A DNA stretch of 64,000 bases from Nicotiana tabacum. Lineage: Eukaryota > Streptophyta > Magnoliopsida > Solanales > Solanaceae. The notes beneath the pieces were generated by a model. That model ran no database searches. It was not told the DNA's origin and saw only the letters and a list, made by a program, of their open reading frames with translations. Shown in pieces: positions 12,090 to 23,632 of this stretch. Where the stretch lies: NCBI RefSeq assembly GCF_000715075.1, contig NC_134085.1, positions 153,912,178-153,976,177 of the forward strand. The letters are read 5' to 3'. The number at the start of each line of letters is the position of its first letter. Position 1 is the first letter of the stretch. The position numbers and the translations under genes are program-made.

Positions 12090-12245
12090 GAATGTGAGTC
12101 TGTCTTTCCTACCTTTCCAACCCAATGATCTCACCTTTCTTTTCATTTCCAAAGGAGACATTACCTCCTTTTAGGTCCTCAAGTGAAAGGAACTGGTTTT
12201 TGTTTCCAGTCATATGCTTTGAGCAGCTACTATCCATGTACCATA
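12090..12245 (-). pseudogene. Sirevirus aspartic protease remnant with altered active site
   Basis: On the minus strand it reads WYMDSSCSKHMTGNKNQF, where active copia proteases have D-S-G. The Gly to Ser change and nearby frame breaks indicate an inactive protease. Confidence 0.65.
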
Positions 12246-12283
12246 TTTGGCTATTCCCTTTCACTTGAACCTACAAAAGGAAA

Positions 12284-13213
12284 TCAGGGGTTAGTCTTAG
12301 GAACCCAAACTAGTTTGGGTCCCTTTCTATAGGCAAAGAGGTGAATTAAATTCCTTTTATCCCATCCTGGTAGCCTACCTTTCACTTGAACAAAAATTTT
12401 GTTCTTTTGACTGGCCATTTCTTTTGCATTACATTTACTTTTGAAGTGACCAGTCTTACCACAGTGTGTGCAGATTTTATTCTCAGGAAGTGTGATGTAC
12501 TTGCTTTTGGGATCCCACTTAGGTGCAGAGGTCCTATATCCAAGTCCTCTCTTATTGCTACAGTGATATTCTTGTAGACAAGATAGCGCATCAGAGGACT
12601 TATTCCATTTGCAATTTCTGTCTAGCTCATGCTTAACCATGCTTACATATTCTTTTAGGACTCTTATCTGCTCATACTTTTTGTACAACTCATCCTTCAT
12701 TTTTCTTAAATTTTCTTCTAAGGTGAGGTGTATGTGATCAGCTTTCTTTTTATCTCTTCCTAATTTTAGTTTTAAGTTTTCAGAGATAAGCTCTAACACA
12801 GTGGTGTCAAGTTCAAGAACCTAGTTCTTTAACTCAGTATTTTTACTATCAAATTCACTAGCCCCGAGTTTCAGATTTTTGCACTTAGCTTTCAAGATTA
12901 CACATTCCTTAGACAGTTGTTCCTTTTTATTGTTTATGACCTCAGACTCATCAATGAAATCTAGCAGTAACTCAGATAGCCTTTCTTTAGACAAAAATTT
13001 AATCTTATCTTTGAGATGAATCAAACTTACCTCTTGTTCATCATCTGATTCTCCAGTGGCCATAAGTGCTTGTTCATCTCTATCTTTATCTTCTGAGTCC
13101 TCATCTAAGCTTTCTCCCAGGTAGCAACCATAGCCTTCGTTGATCTTTTGTTCTTCTTGGGATGAACCTATTCCTTCTTCTTGTTTCTTCGTTAAGCCCT
13201 TTCCTTCTTCCAT
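12284..13213 (-). pseudogene. Sirevirus gag C-terminal part: acidic and coiled-coil region, second zinc knuckle
   Basis: Two minus-strand frames (13213-12821 and 12799-12284) form the long gag extension typical of Sireviruses. First is an acidic Glu/Asp-rich part, then heptad-like Lys/Glu/Leu-rich coiled-coil segments. A CCHC zinc knuckle reads CTHCGKTGHFKSKC (about 12430-12470). A frame break or stop lies near 12815. Confidence 0.75.
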
Positions 13214-14107
13214 TCAATTTCCCATTGAGGACAGTTTTTGATCATGTGGTCAGTCTTACCACATTTGTAACAGCCCTCGTTAGTCTGTTTTTCAGGGACC
13301 CTTGGTTTGTTATAAGTTGCACCTCTTGAAAAACCCTTTCCTCTCATTAGATACTTCTTGAAGTCCGTCGTGATCATAGTCATTTCATCTTCCTATAGAT
13401 CTGCACCTTCAGCGATTCTGAGAGCCAAGCTTCTTTCTTTCTTGGGAGAATCCATCTTCATGGTCTGCCTTCTCAGTTCATAGGCAGTGAGATTTCCAAA
13501 TACCTCGTCCAACTTGAGAGTGGCAATGTTCTTTGATTCCTGAATAGCAGTGATTTTTCTTTCCCAAGTAACTGGCAAAACCCTTGTCAGAATTTTCTCA
13601 ACCTTGGATATTCCTTCCAAAAGACTTAAGTTCATTTGTTAGTGTTGTGAACCTTGTATACATCTCTTGGATGGTTTCTCCTTCCTTCATGGTGAAATTC
13701 TCATATTGAGAATACATAAGTGTTCCTCTTGATCTCTTCACTTGAGGAGTTCCTTCATGAGCCATTTGTAAAGTGTCCCAAATTTCCTTAGCAGTAGTAC
13801 AACTTTGAATTCTACTATACTCGTTTGGACCAAGTCCACACACAAGCCATTTCTTGGCCTTAGCATTCTTTTCCCACTTCTTCAAGTCCTCACCAGTGCA
13901 GTCAGCTCTAGTCTTTGGCACATCCACTCCTTCAATATTCTTCTTCATGGTAGTCAGGGGACCATTAGTAATAATGACCCATAGTTCATAGTCATCTCCG
14001 ATGATGTGATCTCTCATCCTGTTTTTCCACCAGGAGTAGTACTGGCCATTAAAGAGTGGAGGCCTAGCAGTAGATTGTCCTTCCCAGTTTCCAGGTGGTG
14101 CACTCAT
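13192..14107 (-). pseudogene. Sirevirus gag N-terminal part with first zinc knuckle
   Basis: It starts at the ATG at 14107 (MSAPPGNWEGQSTARPPLFN), with the UBN2/DUF4219-like gag core, including YYSWWKNRMRDHI, CTTAKEIWDTLQMAHEG and the YENFTMKEGETIQEMYTRF motif. A frameshift falls near 13620, after which SLLEGISKVEKILTRVLPVTW continues. A CCHC knuckle CYKCGKTDHMIKNC lies around 13240-13280. A stop near 13393 and further breaks disrupt it. Confidence 0.85.
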
Positions 14108-14147
14108 TTTGATTTGTTCCTAAGGTGTTAGCCTCTTCAAGGATAAT

Positions 14148-14161
14148 CTGCTCTGATACCA
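14148..14161 (-). promoter_or_regulatory. Sirevirus primer-binding site (initiator Met tRNA)
   Basis: On the minus strand it reads TGGTATCAGAGCAG, complementary to the 3' end of plant initiator-methionine tRNA, a few bases after the presumed LTR end at 14167. Confidence 0.9.
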
Positions 14162-14166
14162 ATTAA

Positions 14167-14648
14167 TGTTTTATACTTCAATACCACACAAGAGGGGAGG
14201 TTATTTGTATGGTGCCCAATTTTTCGCTTAACCTGATTATAAAAAGACCTGGTTCTTCTATATGTTCCAACTACTACTATTGTGGAATAATAAGTACAGA
14301 AATTGAAGAACACAAATTACGTGGAAAACACCTGGCTCAAAAGGTGAAAAAAAAAACCACGACCTACTTTCTATTATGATTTTCCCAAACTCTCCACTAA
14401 AATCACTGAGTCAAAAACTGCATTTACAAAATCTCTTTTGTAAACCTAGGATTAACTCTAATCCTGTTGTAGCACACAGTCTCAACTGTTGTGACAACTT
14501 CAAGTTAACTCTAACTTGAAAACTCTGAGTACCTAATACAATTGCTTCTAGATAAGTTGAAAGGTACAATATGAAAATACCTACTACAATTGAACTAGAA
14601 ATAAAAGACAAACACTTGGAACTGGTTTTTCTATCTGGCTCAAGTAGC
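14167..14648 (-). repeat. Sirevirus 5' LTR, missing its start
   Basis: Bounded on the downstream side by the primer-binding site. Its first retained ~93 bp (14648-14556) match the end of the 3' LTR remnant at 2519-2426. Compared with that copy, about 440 bp at the start of this LTR are lost, where the Athila-like fragment begins at 14649. Confidence 0.75.
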
Positions 14649-15799
14649 AGGATTCAAAGGTGAGGTTAATGTGGTGGGTGCTTCTATTGCAAGAGTTCGA
14701 TTTAGAGATCCAAAACCGCAAAGGTAGTGAAAATCAAGTGGCGGACCACTTGTCTCGATTGGAGGAGGAGGGGACGCTACATGACGGCCTTGATATCAAT
14801 GATTCCTTCACTGACGAACAACTTTTATCCATTTTAATGACTGAGATGCCATGGTTTGGCGACTTAGAAAATTATCTTGTAAGTGGAATTGTATCGAATG
14901 AGTTCTCTTCAAACCAAAGGAAGAAGCTCAAACAGGATTGCCTTGACTATTATTGGGATAAGTCGTACCTCGTTCGAATTTGTAGGGATAGTGTGATTCG
15001 AAGATGTGTGCCGGAGGTGGAACAAATGGGAATTCTTGAGGCTTGCCACTCTTCACCGTATGGTGTTCACCATGGTAGAGCAAGAACAACGGCAAAAATG
15101 TTGAGTTGTGGATTCTATTGGCCTACTCTCTACAATGATACTAGTGAGCTTGTCAAGGGTTGTGATGAATGTTAAAGGGCCTATGGAATCTCAAATAAGA
15201 GAGAAATGCCTCTCACCACCATTTTGGAGATAGATATTTTCTATGTGTGAGGTATTGATTTCATGGGTCTGTTTGTTAGCTCTTGTGGGAACACCTACAT
15301 TCTAGTCATGGTTGACTATGTTTCTAAATGGGTTGAGGTTGTTGCTTTGCCCAACAATTAAGCGAGGAGTGTGGTGGCATTCTTGAAGAAGAACATCTTT
15401 ACAAGATTCGGTACACCAAGGGCTATCATAAGTGATGGGGTTCGCATTTTTGCAACAATGCTTTTGAAACCTTACTCACAAAGTATGGTGTCACTCACAA
15501 AGTATCGACCCCCTACCATCCTCAAGAAAGTGGACAAGTTGAAGTCTCCAACCGGGAGATCAAGAGTATTTTGTCAAAGACAGTGAATGCCAACCGGGCG
15601 GATTGGTCAAGAAAACTTGATGATGCTTTATGGGCTTATAGGAAGGCCTACAAAACACCGATAGGGATGTCCCCATATATGTTGGTGTTCGGGAAGGCGT
15701 GTCATTTTCCGGTGGAACTTGAGCATAATGCCATGTGGGCTTTGAAGAAGTTGAACCTTAAGTGGGATGTCGCCGCGAACTTAAGTGTTGCGCAATTGG
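14649..15799 (+). pseudogene. Athila-like Ty3/gypsy pol fragment: RNase H end and integrase
   Basis: Plus-strand remnant that begins mid-protein. The end of RNase H ([12 protein letters not shown], then [11 protein letters not shown]) is followed by the integrase zinc finger, with [19 protein letters not shown] and the CDEC pair at about 15050-15175. The integrase core follows (DFMG near 15260, [29 protein letters not shown] at about 15385-15440). The C-terminal part contains [20 protein letters not shown] and ends at [19 protein letters not shown]. Stops at 15172, 15248 and 15358 and a frameshift around 15440-15540 kill it. No LTR of this element is visible. Confidence 0.85.
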
Positions 15800-17198
15800 A
15801 GGGCGTGGCTGTTGTGACTGGCTCGGTCCAGGTCGGCTGGACTGACCGTTGGAAGCACCCCGTGCATGAGGTACACTAGACACTAGCGGTGCATAATAAG
15901 GCTCCTGGGCCTAGGAGTAGCCGGAATACCACTAGCGTCCGGAAGTGCTGAATAAACAAGGTGACTCACATAGCCCCTACCATGACGAAATGAATCTGGG
16001 GCACGAGCACTACTATAAGTGCTAGAATCTCGAGACCTCTTGGCCTCCCTCTCCGCTCTCTCCCGAGCAAGCATACCCTCCACTCTCCTAGCAATACTCA
16101 TAACCTACTGGTATGAAATATCCATCCCCAAATCTCGGGCCATGCTAAGCTTGATACTGGGGTGGATCCTCTCGATAAACCGACGGACACTCTCTCGAAC
16201 TGTAGCAACCAAGGTTGGTGCATGTCTAGCCAAATCACTAAAATGAACCGCATACTCTGACACAGTCATAGAATCCTGAAGGAACTGCTCAAACTCTGCA
16301 CACCAAGCATCCATGAGATTTGGGGAATATACTCCCCCAAGAACATATCCGAGAACTGAGTCCAAGTAAGTGAAGCTGCCTCAGCCGGACTACCCAGCTG
16401 GTAAGCACACCACCACTGATAGGCCACTCCTTTAAGCTGGAACATAGTGAAAAAAACCCCACTCGACTCTGTTACACCCATAGTACAGAAGATACGGTGG
16501 CACTCCTCAAAAAAACCCTGGGCATCCTCTAATGCCAAGATACTGAAAGTAGGAGGGTGGTACTTCTTGTACCTCTCGAGCCTACGATGCTCCTCCCCAA
16601 AAACTACTGCCCTACCCTCGGGCCTAACTAGGGCTACCAGTTGCAGTGGTATAACCTCTAGAACCTGATCGGCCTGAACCCGCTGCTCTGGGGTAAGGGC
16701 GGTAGGAGTCTGTACTCCTCCCCAGGCCTAAGATATAGAAGGATCAAGGGGAATCAACCCTACGTGAGCTAGAGTACCAAACATACTCAGGAACTATGCA
16801 AGGGTCTCCTGAAGAGCTGGTGCAGTAACATGCGTCTCAGGTGCCTGTACTTTGACTGGAGCTACTGGTGGCTCCTATGTAGTAGCTCGTGCAGTTGACC
16901 TGGCTACACCACAGGGACGTCCTCGGCCTCTACCCAGGCCCCGACCTCTCACGGATCTAGCAAGGGGCGTGGGTACCTTGTCATCTGATCCGGTTGTACG
17001 TGTCGTCACTATTTGTGAGAGAATAGAAGAAAGAAGTTTAGAATTTCGAAGTCAACAATTTTTCACAACAAGAAAATCAAAGAAGTGATATTTTCCTAAC
17101 CGTTCCATACTCTCCCGAAGATAAGTACAAACATCTTTGTACCGATCTAAGAGACTCTACTAAACCTGCTTGTGACTCACAACACCTATGAACATAGA
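15800..17198 (-). pseudogene. Tekay/Del-like Ty3/gypsy gag, truncated
   Basis: Minus-strand gag of a chromovirus. Recognisable parts are FFEECHRIFCTMGV and the VAYQWWCAYQLGSPAEAASL region with TWTQFSDMFLGEYIP (16538-16330). Next comes EFEQFLQDSMTVSEYAVHFS with DLARHAPTLV (about 16300-16210), then RRFIERIHPSIKLSMARDLG, followed by RRVEGMLARERAEREAKRSR near 16050. The frame shifts several times. The sequence is cut at about 15800, so protease and pol are missing. The upstream part (16540-17100) is a Pro/Arg-rich N-terminal gag leader in broken frames. Confidence 0.8.
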
Positions 17199-17210
17199 GC
17201 TCTGATACCA
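17199..17210 (-). promoter_or_regulatory. Tekay-like element primer-binding site (initiator Met tRNA)
   Basis: Minus strand TGGTATCAGAGC, complementary to initiator-Met tRNA. It sits between the gag region and the LTR and confirms that the element is on the minus strand. Confidence 0.85.
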
Positions 17211-17213
17211 ACT

Positions 17214-19831
17214 TATCATTACCTGAATCTTTCTCCGTAAGATATTGTGACAGCACCTAGTCTCTATGACTAGGTAAGCCTAACAATTTGTAGAATAACA
17301 GAAATTTAACAACTAGACTGCAACAGATAACTATAAAATGATAAAATGGCGCTTGGCATGTACAATAACTAGCACTCGGGTGTAAACAATATTCCCAAAA
17401 TCCAGTAGCCACAAGTCACAAGCTCTATGAATTTGTCTAATTGTTCTATAAACTAGAAGAAATAAAGGAGGAACAATATAAAATGGATAGAGAAGGACTC
17501 CGAAGTCTGCGGATGCTGACAGATATACCTTGAAGTCTCTAGAGTAGCAACAAGCATGCAACTAATACCGGGGCTGATAGGAGGTACCTGGATCTGCACA
17601 CAAAACATGTGCAGTAGAGTAACATGAGTACACGACAACGGTACCCAGTAAGTGTCAAACCGAACCTTGATCGAGTAGTGACGAGGTCAGTCAGGGTTCT
17701 TTTGGTATATTATAATTAAGGCAGAAGAATATAGCAGTATAATAAGGGACTGGAAATTTAATAAATAGAAAACCACAGAAAAATAGCAGCACATCACATA
17801 GGGATAAACAGCAGGGGATTTCCCGAGATACCGTCTCGCAGTCCCAAAAGTAAATATGCAAGGAGATCTCCTGAAGTACCACCTTGTAGTCTCAAAAGTA
17901 AATGTACAGGGAGATCTCTCAAGGTACCGCCTCGTAGTCTCAAAAGTAAATATGCAAGGAGATCTCTCGAGGTACCGCCTCGTAGTCTCAAAAGTAAATG
18001 TGTAGGGGGATCGCCTGAGGTACCGCCTCGTAGTCCTAAAAGTAAACACACAGCTCAAAACTAATGAATACAACAATTAATAGCAAGAATTCTACAGTTA
18101 AGATAGATATAGATCAAGGAAAATAGGAAATCAACTAAGGATATTACATTGAGTTTAAATAAGCATTTAAAACATGTAGACATGCGATATTAGGCTAAAC
18201 AGGATAACTACACATGCTGGTATAACTCAATTAAGATAAAACAAATTACTACTCAGTAAAAACCAAATTTTTCAACAATTAGCCCGTGTACGCACTTGTC
18301 ATCTCGTGTACACGGTGCTCGCATGTCACAACAGTATCAAATCCTAAGGGGATTTTCCACACACAAGGTTAGGCAAGCCACTTACCTCAAACCAAGCTCA
18401 ATAAATTAGTAAGAATGCCTTTTTCAAGATTTTCCGACTCTGAATGGACCAAATCTAGCCAAAAGTAATTACATACCATAAATATAACTATATGAAACTA
18501 ATCTAATTAATGAAATCAAGACTTTAGCAAGAAATTAGAAAATCGCCCCAAAAAGTCGACTGGGCCCACGTCTCGAAATCTGGTAAAAGTCACAAGATAC
18601 AAACACTCATTCACTCACGAGTTCACTCGTACCAAAATTACTCAAATCTGATATAAAAATCCCAATCAAAACTCAAAAATTTGGTTGAAGAACTTTTCAA
18701 CTTTTTCCCCAAATTTCTCAACTCAAATCCTTAATTAAATGATAACATCAACTATAGATTAATGGAATACAACCATAAATGAGTTAAGAATCATTACCCA
18801 AAGGCTTCCTCTGAAAATCCCCCAAATTATCGCCTAAATTCGTGCTCTCAAAGTCCCAAAGTGCACAAACCCTCAAAGGTTAGCCTGTTTTGCCCAGCAA
18901 TCTCGCTTCTGCAAGGGGTTCACTGCTTCTGTGGTTCCGCACCTGCGGAAAAACCATCGTAGATGCGGACTTAACTTAAGTCCTCAAAAATCACTTTTGT
19001 GTCCTTTCTCCACTCCTACGAGTCAACTTCTGCGAGAGTCTGATCGCCTATGCGGTCCTTACTGGGCAAGCCCATAATTGCTTTTGTGGCTCAATGGCCG
19101 CTTTTGTGGTACCGCACCTGCAACCCAAAGTGTGCAGGTGCGATTACACCAGGTGCAACAACTTCAGCCAATCCAACACATTTCCAAATCATCTGATAAC
19201 CACCTTAAATCAACCCGAAGCTCCCGGGACCTCAACCAAACATACAGACAAGTCCTAAAACACTATACGAACTTAGTCGAGCCCTCAAATCACATCAAAC
19301 AATGCTAAAAACATGAATCACCCTCCAATTCAAACTCAATGAACTTTGAAACTTCAAACTTCAACAACCGATGGTGAAACATATCAAATCACGTCTGATT
19401 GACCTTTAATTTTGCACACAAGTCATATTCGACATTACCAACCTACTCCAACTTCCGAAATCGGAATCCGACCCCGATATCAAAAAGTTCACTTTCGGTC
19501 AAACTTCCCAAAAATTCAACTTTCGCCATTTCAAGCCTAATTCAGCTACAGACCTCCAATTCACCATCCGAGCACGCTACTAAGTCCAAAATCACCCAAC
19601 GGAGCTAACGAAATTGACAAAACTCCATTCTGAAGTCATCTTCATACAGTTTCAACTACGGTCAAAATCCTAGAACTTAAGCTTCCGTTTTAGGGACTAA
19701 GTGTCCCAAATCCCTCTAAAACCACAAACAAAATCTCCCGGCAAGTCACATAAGCAGAAAAAAGATACGGAAAAAGCAGTAAATAGGGTATCACGGCTAT
19801 TATTCTCAAAATTACTGGCCGGGTCGTTACA
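17214..19831 (-). repeat. 5' LTR of the Tekay-like element, about 2.6 kb
   Basis: On the minus strand it starts TGTAACGACCCGGCCAG at 19831. The end near 17214 is decayed (expected ...CA just before the primer-binding site), so this boundary is approximate. Its ends resemble those of the solo LTR at 7324-10315. It contains a 48-bp tandem repeat (17811-18050). No gene is credible inside it. Confidence 0.75.
17811..18050. repeat. 48-bp tandem repeat, 5 copies, inside the LTR
   Basis: The string AAAAGTAAA recurs at about 17846, 17893, 17942, 17990 and 18038. Each unit carries GGAGATCTC...GGTACCGCCTCGTAGTC or a variant. The period of 48 keeps the reading frame, so translations show a 16-residue repeat, but this is a by-product of the period. 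LTR subrepeats of this kind can act as enhancers (general knowledge). Confidence 0.85.
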
Positions 19832-21413
19832 AATCTTTTGAATTATGAATTAGTGTCTATTTATTTAATAGAAGAAGACCCTAAAACTTATGATGAAGCA
19901 ATGAGGTCAATAGATGCTAATTTTTGAAAATAGGCCATTAAAAGTGAATTAGACTCTATAGTTTCTAATCACACTTGGGACTTGTCTAATTTGCCTAAAG
20001 ATTGTAAACCCATAAGTAGCAACTGGATATTTAAGAAGAAATTGAGACCTAATGGTACAATTGAGAAATATAAGTCTAGACTTATTATTAGGGGTTTTAA
20101 CCAAAAGGAAGGCATTGCCTACTTTGACACTTATTCTCTCGTGACTAAAATAGCAACTATTAGAACTCTTGTTGCCTTAGCCGCTATTCATAATTTAGTG
20201 ATACATCAAATGGATGTTAAGACGGCTTTTTTAATGGTGATTTAGAGTAGGAGATCTATATGACTCAATCTAAGGGTTTTGTGATCCAAGAACAAGAGAA
20301 TAAAGTATGCAAATTGAGAAAGTCTTTATATGGTCTTAAACAAGCACCTAAGCAATGGTATGAAAAGTTTAATAGCACACTAGTAGATAATGGATTTGTT
20401 GTTAATGCATCTGATTCTTGTGTTTATTCCAAGATGGTAGGATCAAATTGTGTGATTATATGTTTGTATGTGGATGACATGTTAATCTTTTGCCCTAATG
20501 GATATTGTAAATGAGAATAAGAATTTGTTGTCTTCTAAATTTGAAATGAAAGATCTTGAAGAAGCAGATATAATTTTAGAGATTAAAATTAAAAGAATTG
20601 CTATTTTCATTGTCTCAATCTCATTAAATACAGAAAATGTTGAAAAGGTTTAATTATTTCGATGTAGCTTTTGTGATAACTCCTAATGATCCTAGCATAC
20701 ACTTGAGAAAGAATAAAGAATCTAGTGTTTCTCAAACTGAATATACTAAGATAATAGGTAGTGTAATGTTTCTCATGAATTATACACGACATGATATTGC
20801 TTATGCTGTTAGTAGATTGAGTAGATATACTCACAACCCCAGTAGTGAACACCAGAATGCTCTTCATCGCTTACTAACGTATTTGAGAGGTACTATGGAT
20901 TAATGTTTGCATTTTAGTAAATTTCCTGCTATTTTAGAAGGCTTTTATGATGCAAACTAGGTTACTGACAATGATAAAGTTAACTCCACTAGTGGCTATG
21001 TGTTTACTTTGGATGCATGTGCTATTTCGTGAAAGTCTTCAAAATAGGCTTGTATAGTACATTCAACCATGTAATATGAATTTATTGCTCTTGAGTTAGC
21101 AGCGCAAGAAGCTGAATGGTTGAGAAGCTTATTTGCAGACATGCTTTTATGGGGAAGACAAACTTCACCAGTTTCTTTACATTGTGATTCACAATCGACA
21201 ATTGGAATTTCCAAGAATAGTGTGCACAATAAAAAAAGAAGAAGACATATCCGCATTAGATATGGTGAGGTGAAACACTTATTGAAACATAGTGTTATTT
21301 TTAAAAAATATGTAAGATCTGAAAGAAATTTGTCGGGTCTTTTAACCAAGTATTTAGCAAGGAGAGTTATCCTTAAAATGTCGAGGGGGATGAGGCTAAA
21401 GCCCATGGATTGA
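19832..21413 (+). pseudogene. Second Ty1/copia element: reverse transcriptase and RNase H, degenerate
   Basis: Plus-strand remnant beginning upstream of the reverse transcriptase (SNWIFKKKLRPNGTIEKYKS at about 20015-20080). Then come VIHQMDVKTAFL, KVCKLRKSLYGLKQAPKQWY and the catalytic CLYVDDMLIF (about 20460-20490). Then [20 protein letters not shown] and [14 protein letters not shown] (about 20750-20850) are seen. RNase H has CDSQSTIGISKNSVHNKKRR (about 21185-21240) and ends near MSRGMRLKPMD at 21413. Stops at 19927, 20243, 20514 and 20902 and frameshifts break it. Gag, integrase and the 5' LTR are absent. The clade is uncertain. Confidence 0.85.
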
Positions 21414-21902
21414 GGAAGTATGGTGGACACCCATTTGTGGTCAAACGAAGCCATATGAGACTTCAATATGCAATACATTTCCTGTCCCTATGGCGTATGG
21501 TAGTGCTTTATAAGGTCGAGCCTATTGTGCTCTTAAGGATTTCCCTAGCGCTAATGTGGTCTAAATGTTGATAGACTTGATGGAATCACCTAGGTGAGTG
21601 TAAAGGTGCGATCACCTTTTATGAAAGAGGGATGTTTTTCTAGAGAACTCATGAGACCCAAGGTGTGTGCATGACCATAAACACTTTGTTAGTATCGCAG
21701 AGTTTGCATAAAGATTATGGATATAGTATGTGTTGTGGGGGTCTCAACTCATGTCCATTTAGTTCAAGAGTACTTCACTTTGTGGATATTAGTCGTTGCC
21801 TCATTTCACTACATGTCAATTCAAATCGAAAGATATTGACACTTAAGTACATGTTCCTTCCTTTTGCCCAGAAATTATTCTTATTCTTTATCTTTGCATT
21901 AG

Positions 21903-21910
21903 TGGGGGAT
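21903..21910 (+). promoter_or_regulatory. Polypurine tract of the second copia element
   Basis: TGGGGGAT lies immediately before the LTR start TGTTGGTATT at 21911. Confidence 0.75.
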
Positions 21911-22582
21911 TGTTGGTATTATTCCTCTTAGACGTTATAGTCTAATTTGATAATGCAAAGAATAAAGAACTTCTAATCTACTATCTGTGGTTAATTCTCA
22001 TATCTCTACATAATTAATTTTGTAACATATCAAGATTGTATGTATATCAGAGTGGGAGAATAAAATTACTACTTCATAAATGGTTCACATTCATTCATAT
22101 GACGGTTTCTTAATTTTTGTGACTTCATTTGTGAAAAGATATTAGCTTTTTCGAAAGTTTGAAGTTACTGTCTTTATGACAATTTTGTCATTAAGACAAG
22201 AATAATGTTACATAACATTAATTCACATTCCATTCTTATATTTTTCTGATGGAAGAAACCATAGATGATTTCCCTATATAAGCATCATCATTTATGAACT
22301 AAATAACCAACCAAAAATATTATTCTCTCATCCCCAAAAGACTATTCTTCTTCCTTTTTTTTCTAGGCAATTCTCTTTTTGCAAACTCCAAACTTCCAGC
22401 CACGAGTGCACGTGTTTGGAAGTACTATGAAACCTTGGGGAGTGACCGATCTTAAAGATTTGCACCTAGTCGGATCGAAATTGCTTTCAAGGCAGTGACT
22501 TGCCACAACATAATATTTATTCGAAAAGTTATTTCTATTCTCTTATTATACTTGGTCAATATTATCAACTATTTTTCTAACA
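21911..22582 (+). repeat. 3' LTR of the second copia element, 672 bp
   Basis: It starts TGTTGGTATTA and ends TTTTTCTAACA, with TGTT/AACA inverted ends. A TATATA box at 22275-22280 is followed by a leader with CATCATCATTT, as expected for U3/R. It follows the polypurine tract directly. The 5' LTR is missing, so no target duplication can be tested. Confidence 0.8.
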
Positions 22583-23329
22583 TGATCTTCATCTTCACTA
22601 TATTATCATATATATACTAGCTCCCTAGGAATTTGTTTACCCATAAAACAGTACATTTGAATTTGTACCGTAGTTTATAGACAAGCTCCCAAGGAGATGT
22701 ATAAAGACCATTCAAAATATTAATAAGTTCATCTCTAGTAAGACATTCTTAAAGATCCATATTTAATTTGAAGTTTACCCCATATATTTTATTTTTAGTA
22801 CAAATAACCAAATACTCGATAAAACGTTACTATTAATCTCTGAATTATAATTCATGTATTATTAATCCATATATATATATTTGTTTTTTTAAAATCAAAC
22901 CATCCATTAGAGAATATAAGATCAGATTATGACCAAACTCTTACTTTAGTGTGTGCATCACGTTCTAATTCGTGGGATGTGTGAGCTAACTCACTCAAGA
23001 CATAAAATATAGATGAAACAAATTACTCAACTATCAGACGTTAATCCCCTGAAATAGTAGTCGCCCATAATCGTCTCAAAACATTGATTAGAGCTTTGTC
23101 TCATCTTGAAGCGAGTCTCAAAGCAGTCCAAATTTGTATTTTTTAAAACATTTCATTAAAACTACTGAATGGATTTGATTTAATTAAGCAAGTTACTGAT
23201 GACAGATGCCACTATTTCCTCTTTTCCTTTTGCCCATCTTGTTTTTCCCAAAAGCATGTTGGATATTTGGTCAAGAATTAAAGTTGCAACTTAGTAATAA
23301 TTTTTTTAATTTTTTTTTTTACATCAGAT
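22583..23329. other. AT-rich intergenic sequence
   Basis: No gene or confident repeat was recognised. It contains microsatellite-like AT stretches and poly-T runs. Confidence 0.4.
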
Positions 23330-23632
23330 CACTTTAAAGACCCGTCTGACTATAGATTATTTTTTTTCCAGAATTTTTTTTCAAAAATGTATTTGTTCAT
23401 GTAATTTATATGTTTTTTGAGATTTTTCGAAAATGAGTTTTTCAAAGCAAAAAGTGGTTTTGGCCACTTTTCAAGTTTTTTGAAATTTTTTTCTCCACTA
23501 AAAAATTGCAATATTTTTTCAAGTGAAATGTATGTCTAAACATAATTTCAAATTCCAAATATTATTTTTCAACTTTAACTCTGAATACTATTTTTTTTTA
23601 AATCGCAATTTTTATGTCCAAACGCCTACTAA
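23330..23632. mobile_element. MITE-like repeat, copy A
   Basis: It starts near AGACCCGTCTGACTATAG and ends near TGTCCAAACGCCTACTAAG, decayed versions of the GCCCGTTTGG...CCAAACG ends of a common Solanaceae MITE. The body is T-rich with TTTTTCAAG...AAATTCCAAA segments that repeat in copy B. Confidence 0.5.

Larger units (their letters stand above)
2426..14648 (-). mobile_element. Sirevirus-type Ty1/copia retrotransposon, degenerate, with nested solo LTR
   Basis: Minus-strand copia element with, in transcription order: partial 5' LTR (14648-14167), initiator-Met primer-binding site, long gag with coiled coil and two zinc knuckles, protease, integrase, reverse transcriptase/RNase H, a 3' accessory ORF, polypurine tract and partial 3' LTR (2959-2426). 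The conserved tract just before the 3' LTR, the long gag and the extra 3' ORF are Sirevirus features. A 2,992-bp solo LTR interrupts the reverse transcriptase at 7324-10315. Many stops and frameshifts mean it cannot make functional proteins. The two LTR remnants overlap only over about 93 bp, so each end was cut independently. Confidence 0.85.

Noticed and set aside
17811..18050. Evenly spaced repeats resembling a CRISPR array
   Set aside because: Repeats are adjacent, without unique spacers, in plant LTR DNA.
17687..18076. 129-codon minus-strand frame with a repeated 16-residue unit, resembling a repeat protein
   Set aside because: The 48-bp LTR subrepeat is a multiple of three and keeps all frames open, so this is not a gene.
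20996..21478. 160-codon minus-strand frame
   Set aside because: It is antisense to copia RNase H, whose plus-strand motifs are clear.
21665..21931. 88-codon plus-strand frame running into the copia LTR
   Set aside because: It lies in the non-coding region between RNase H and the polypurine tract and crosses the LTR boundary.
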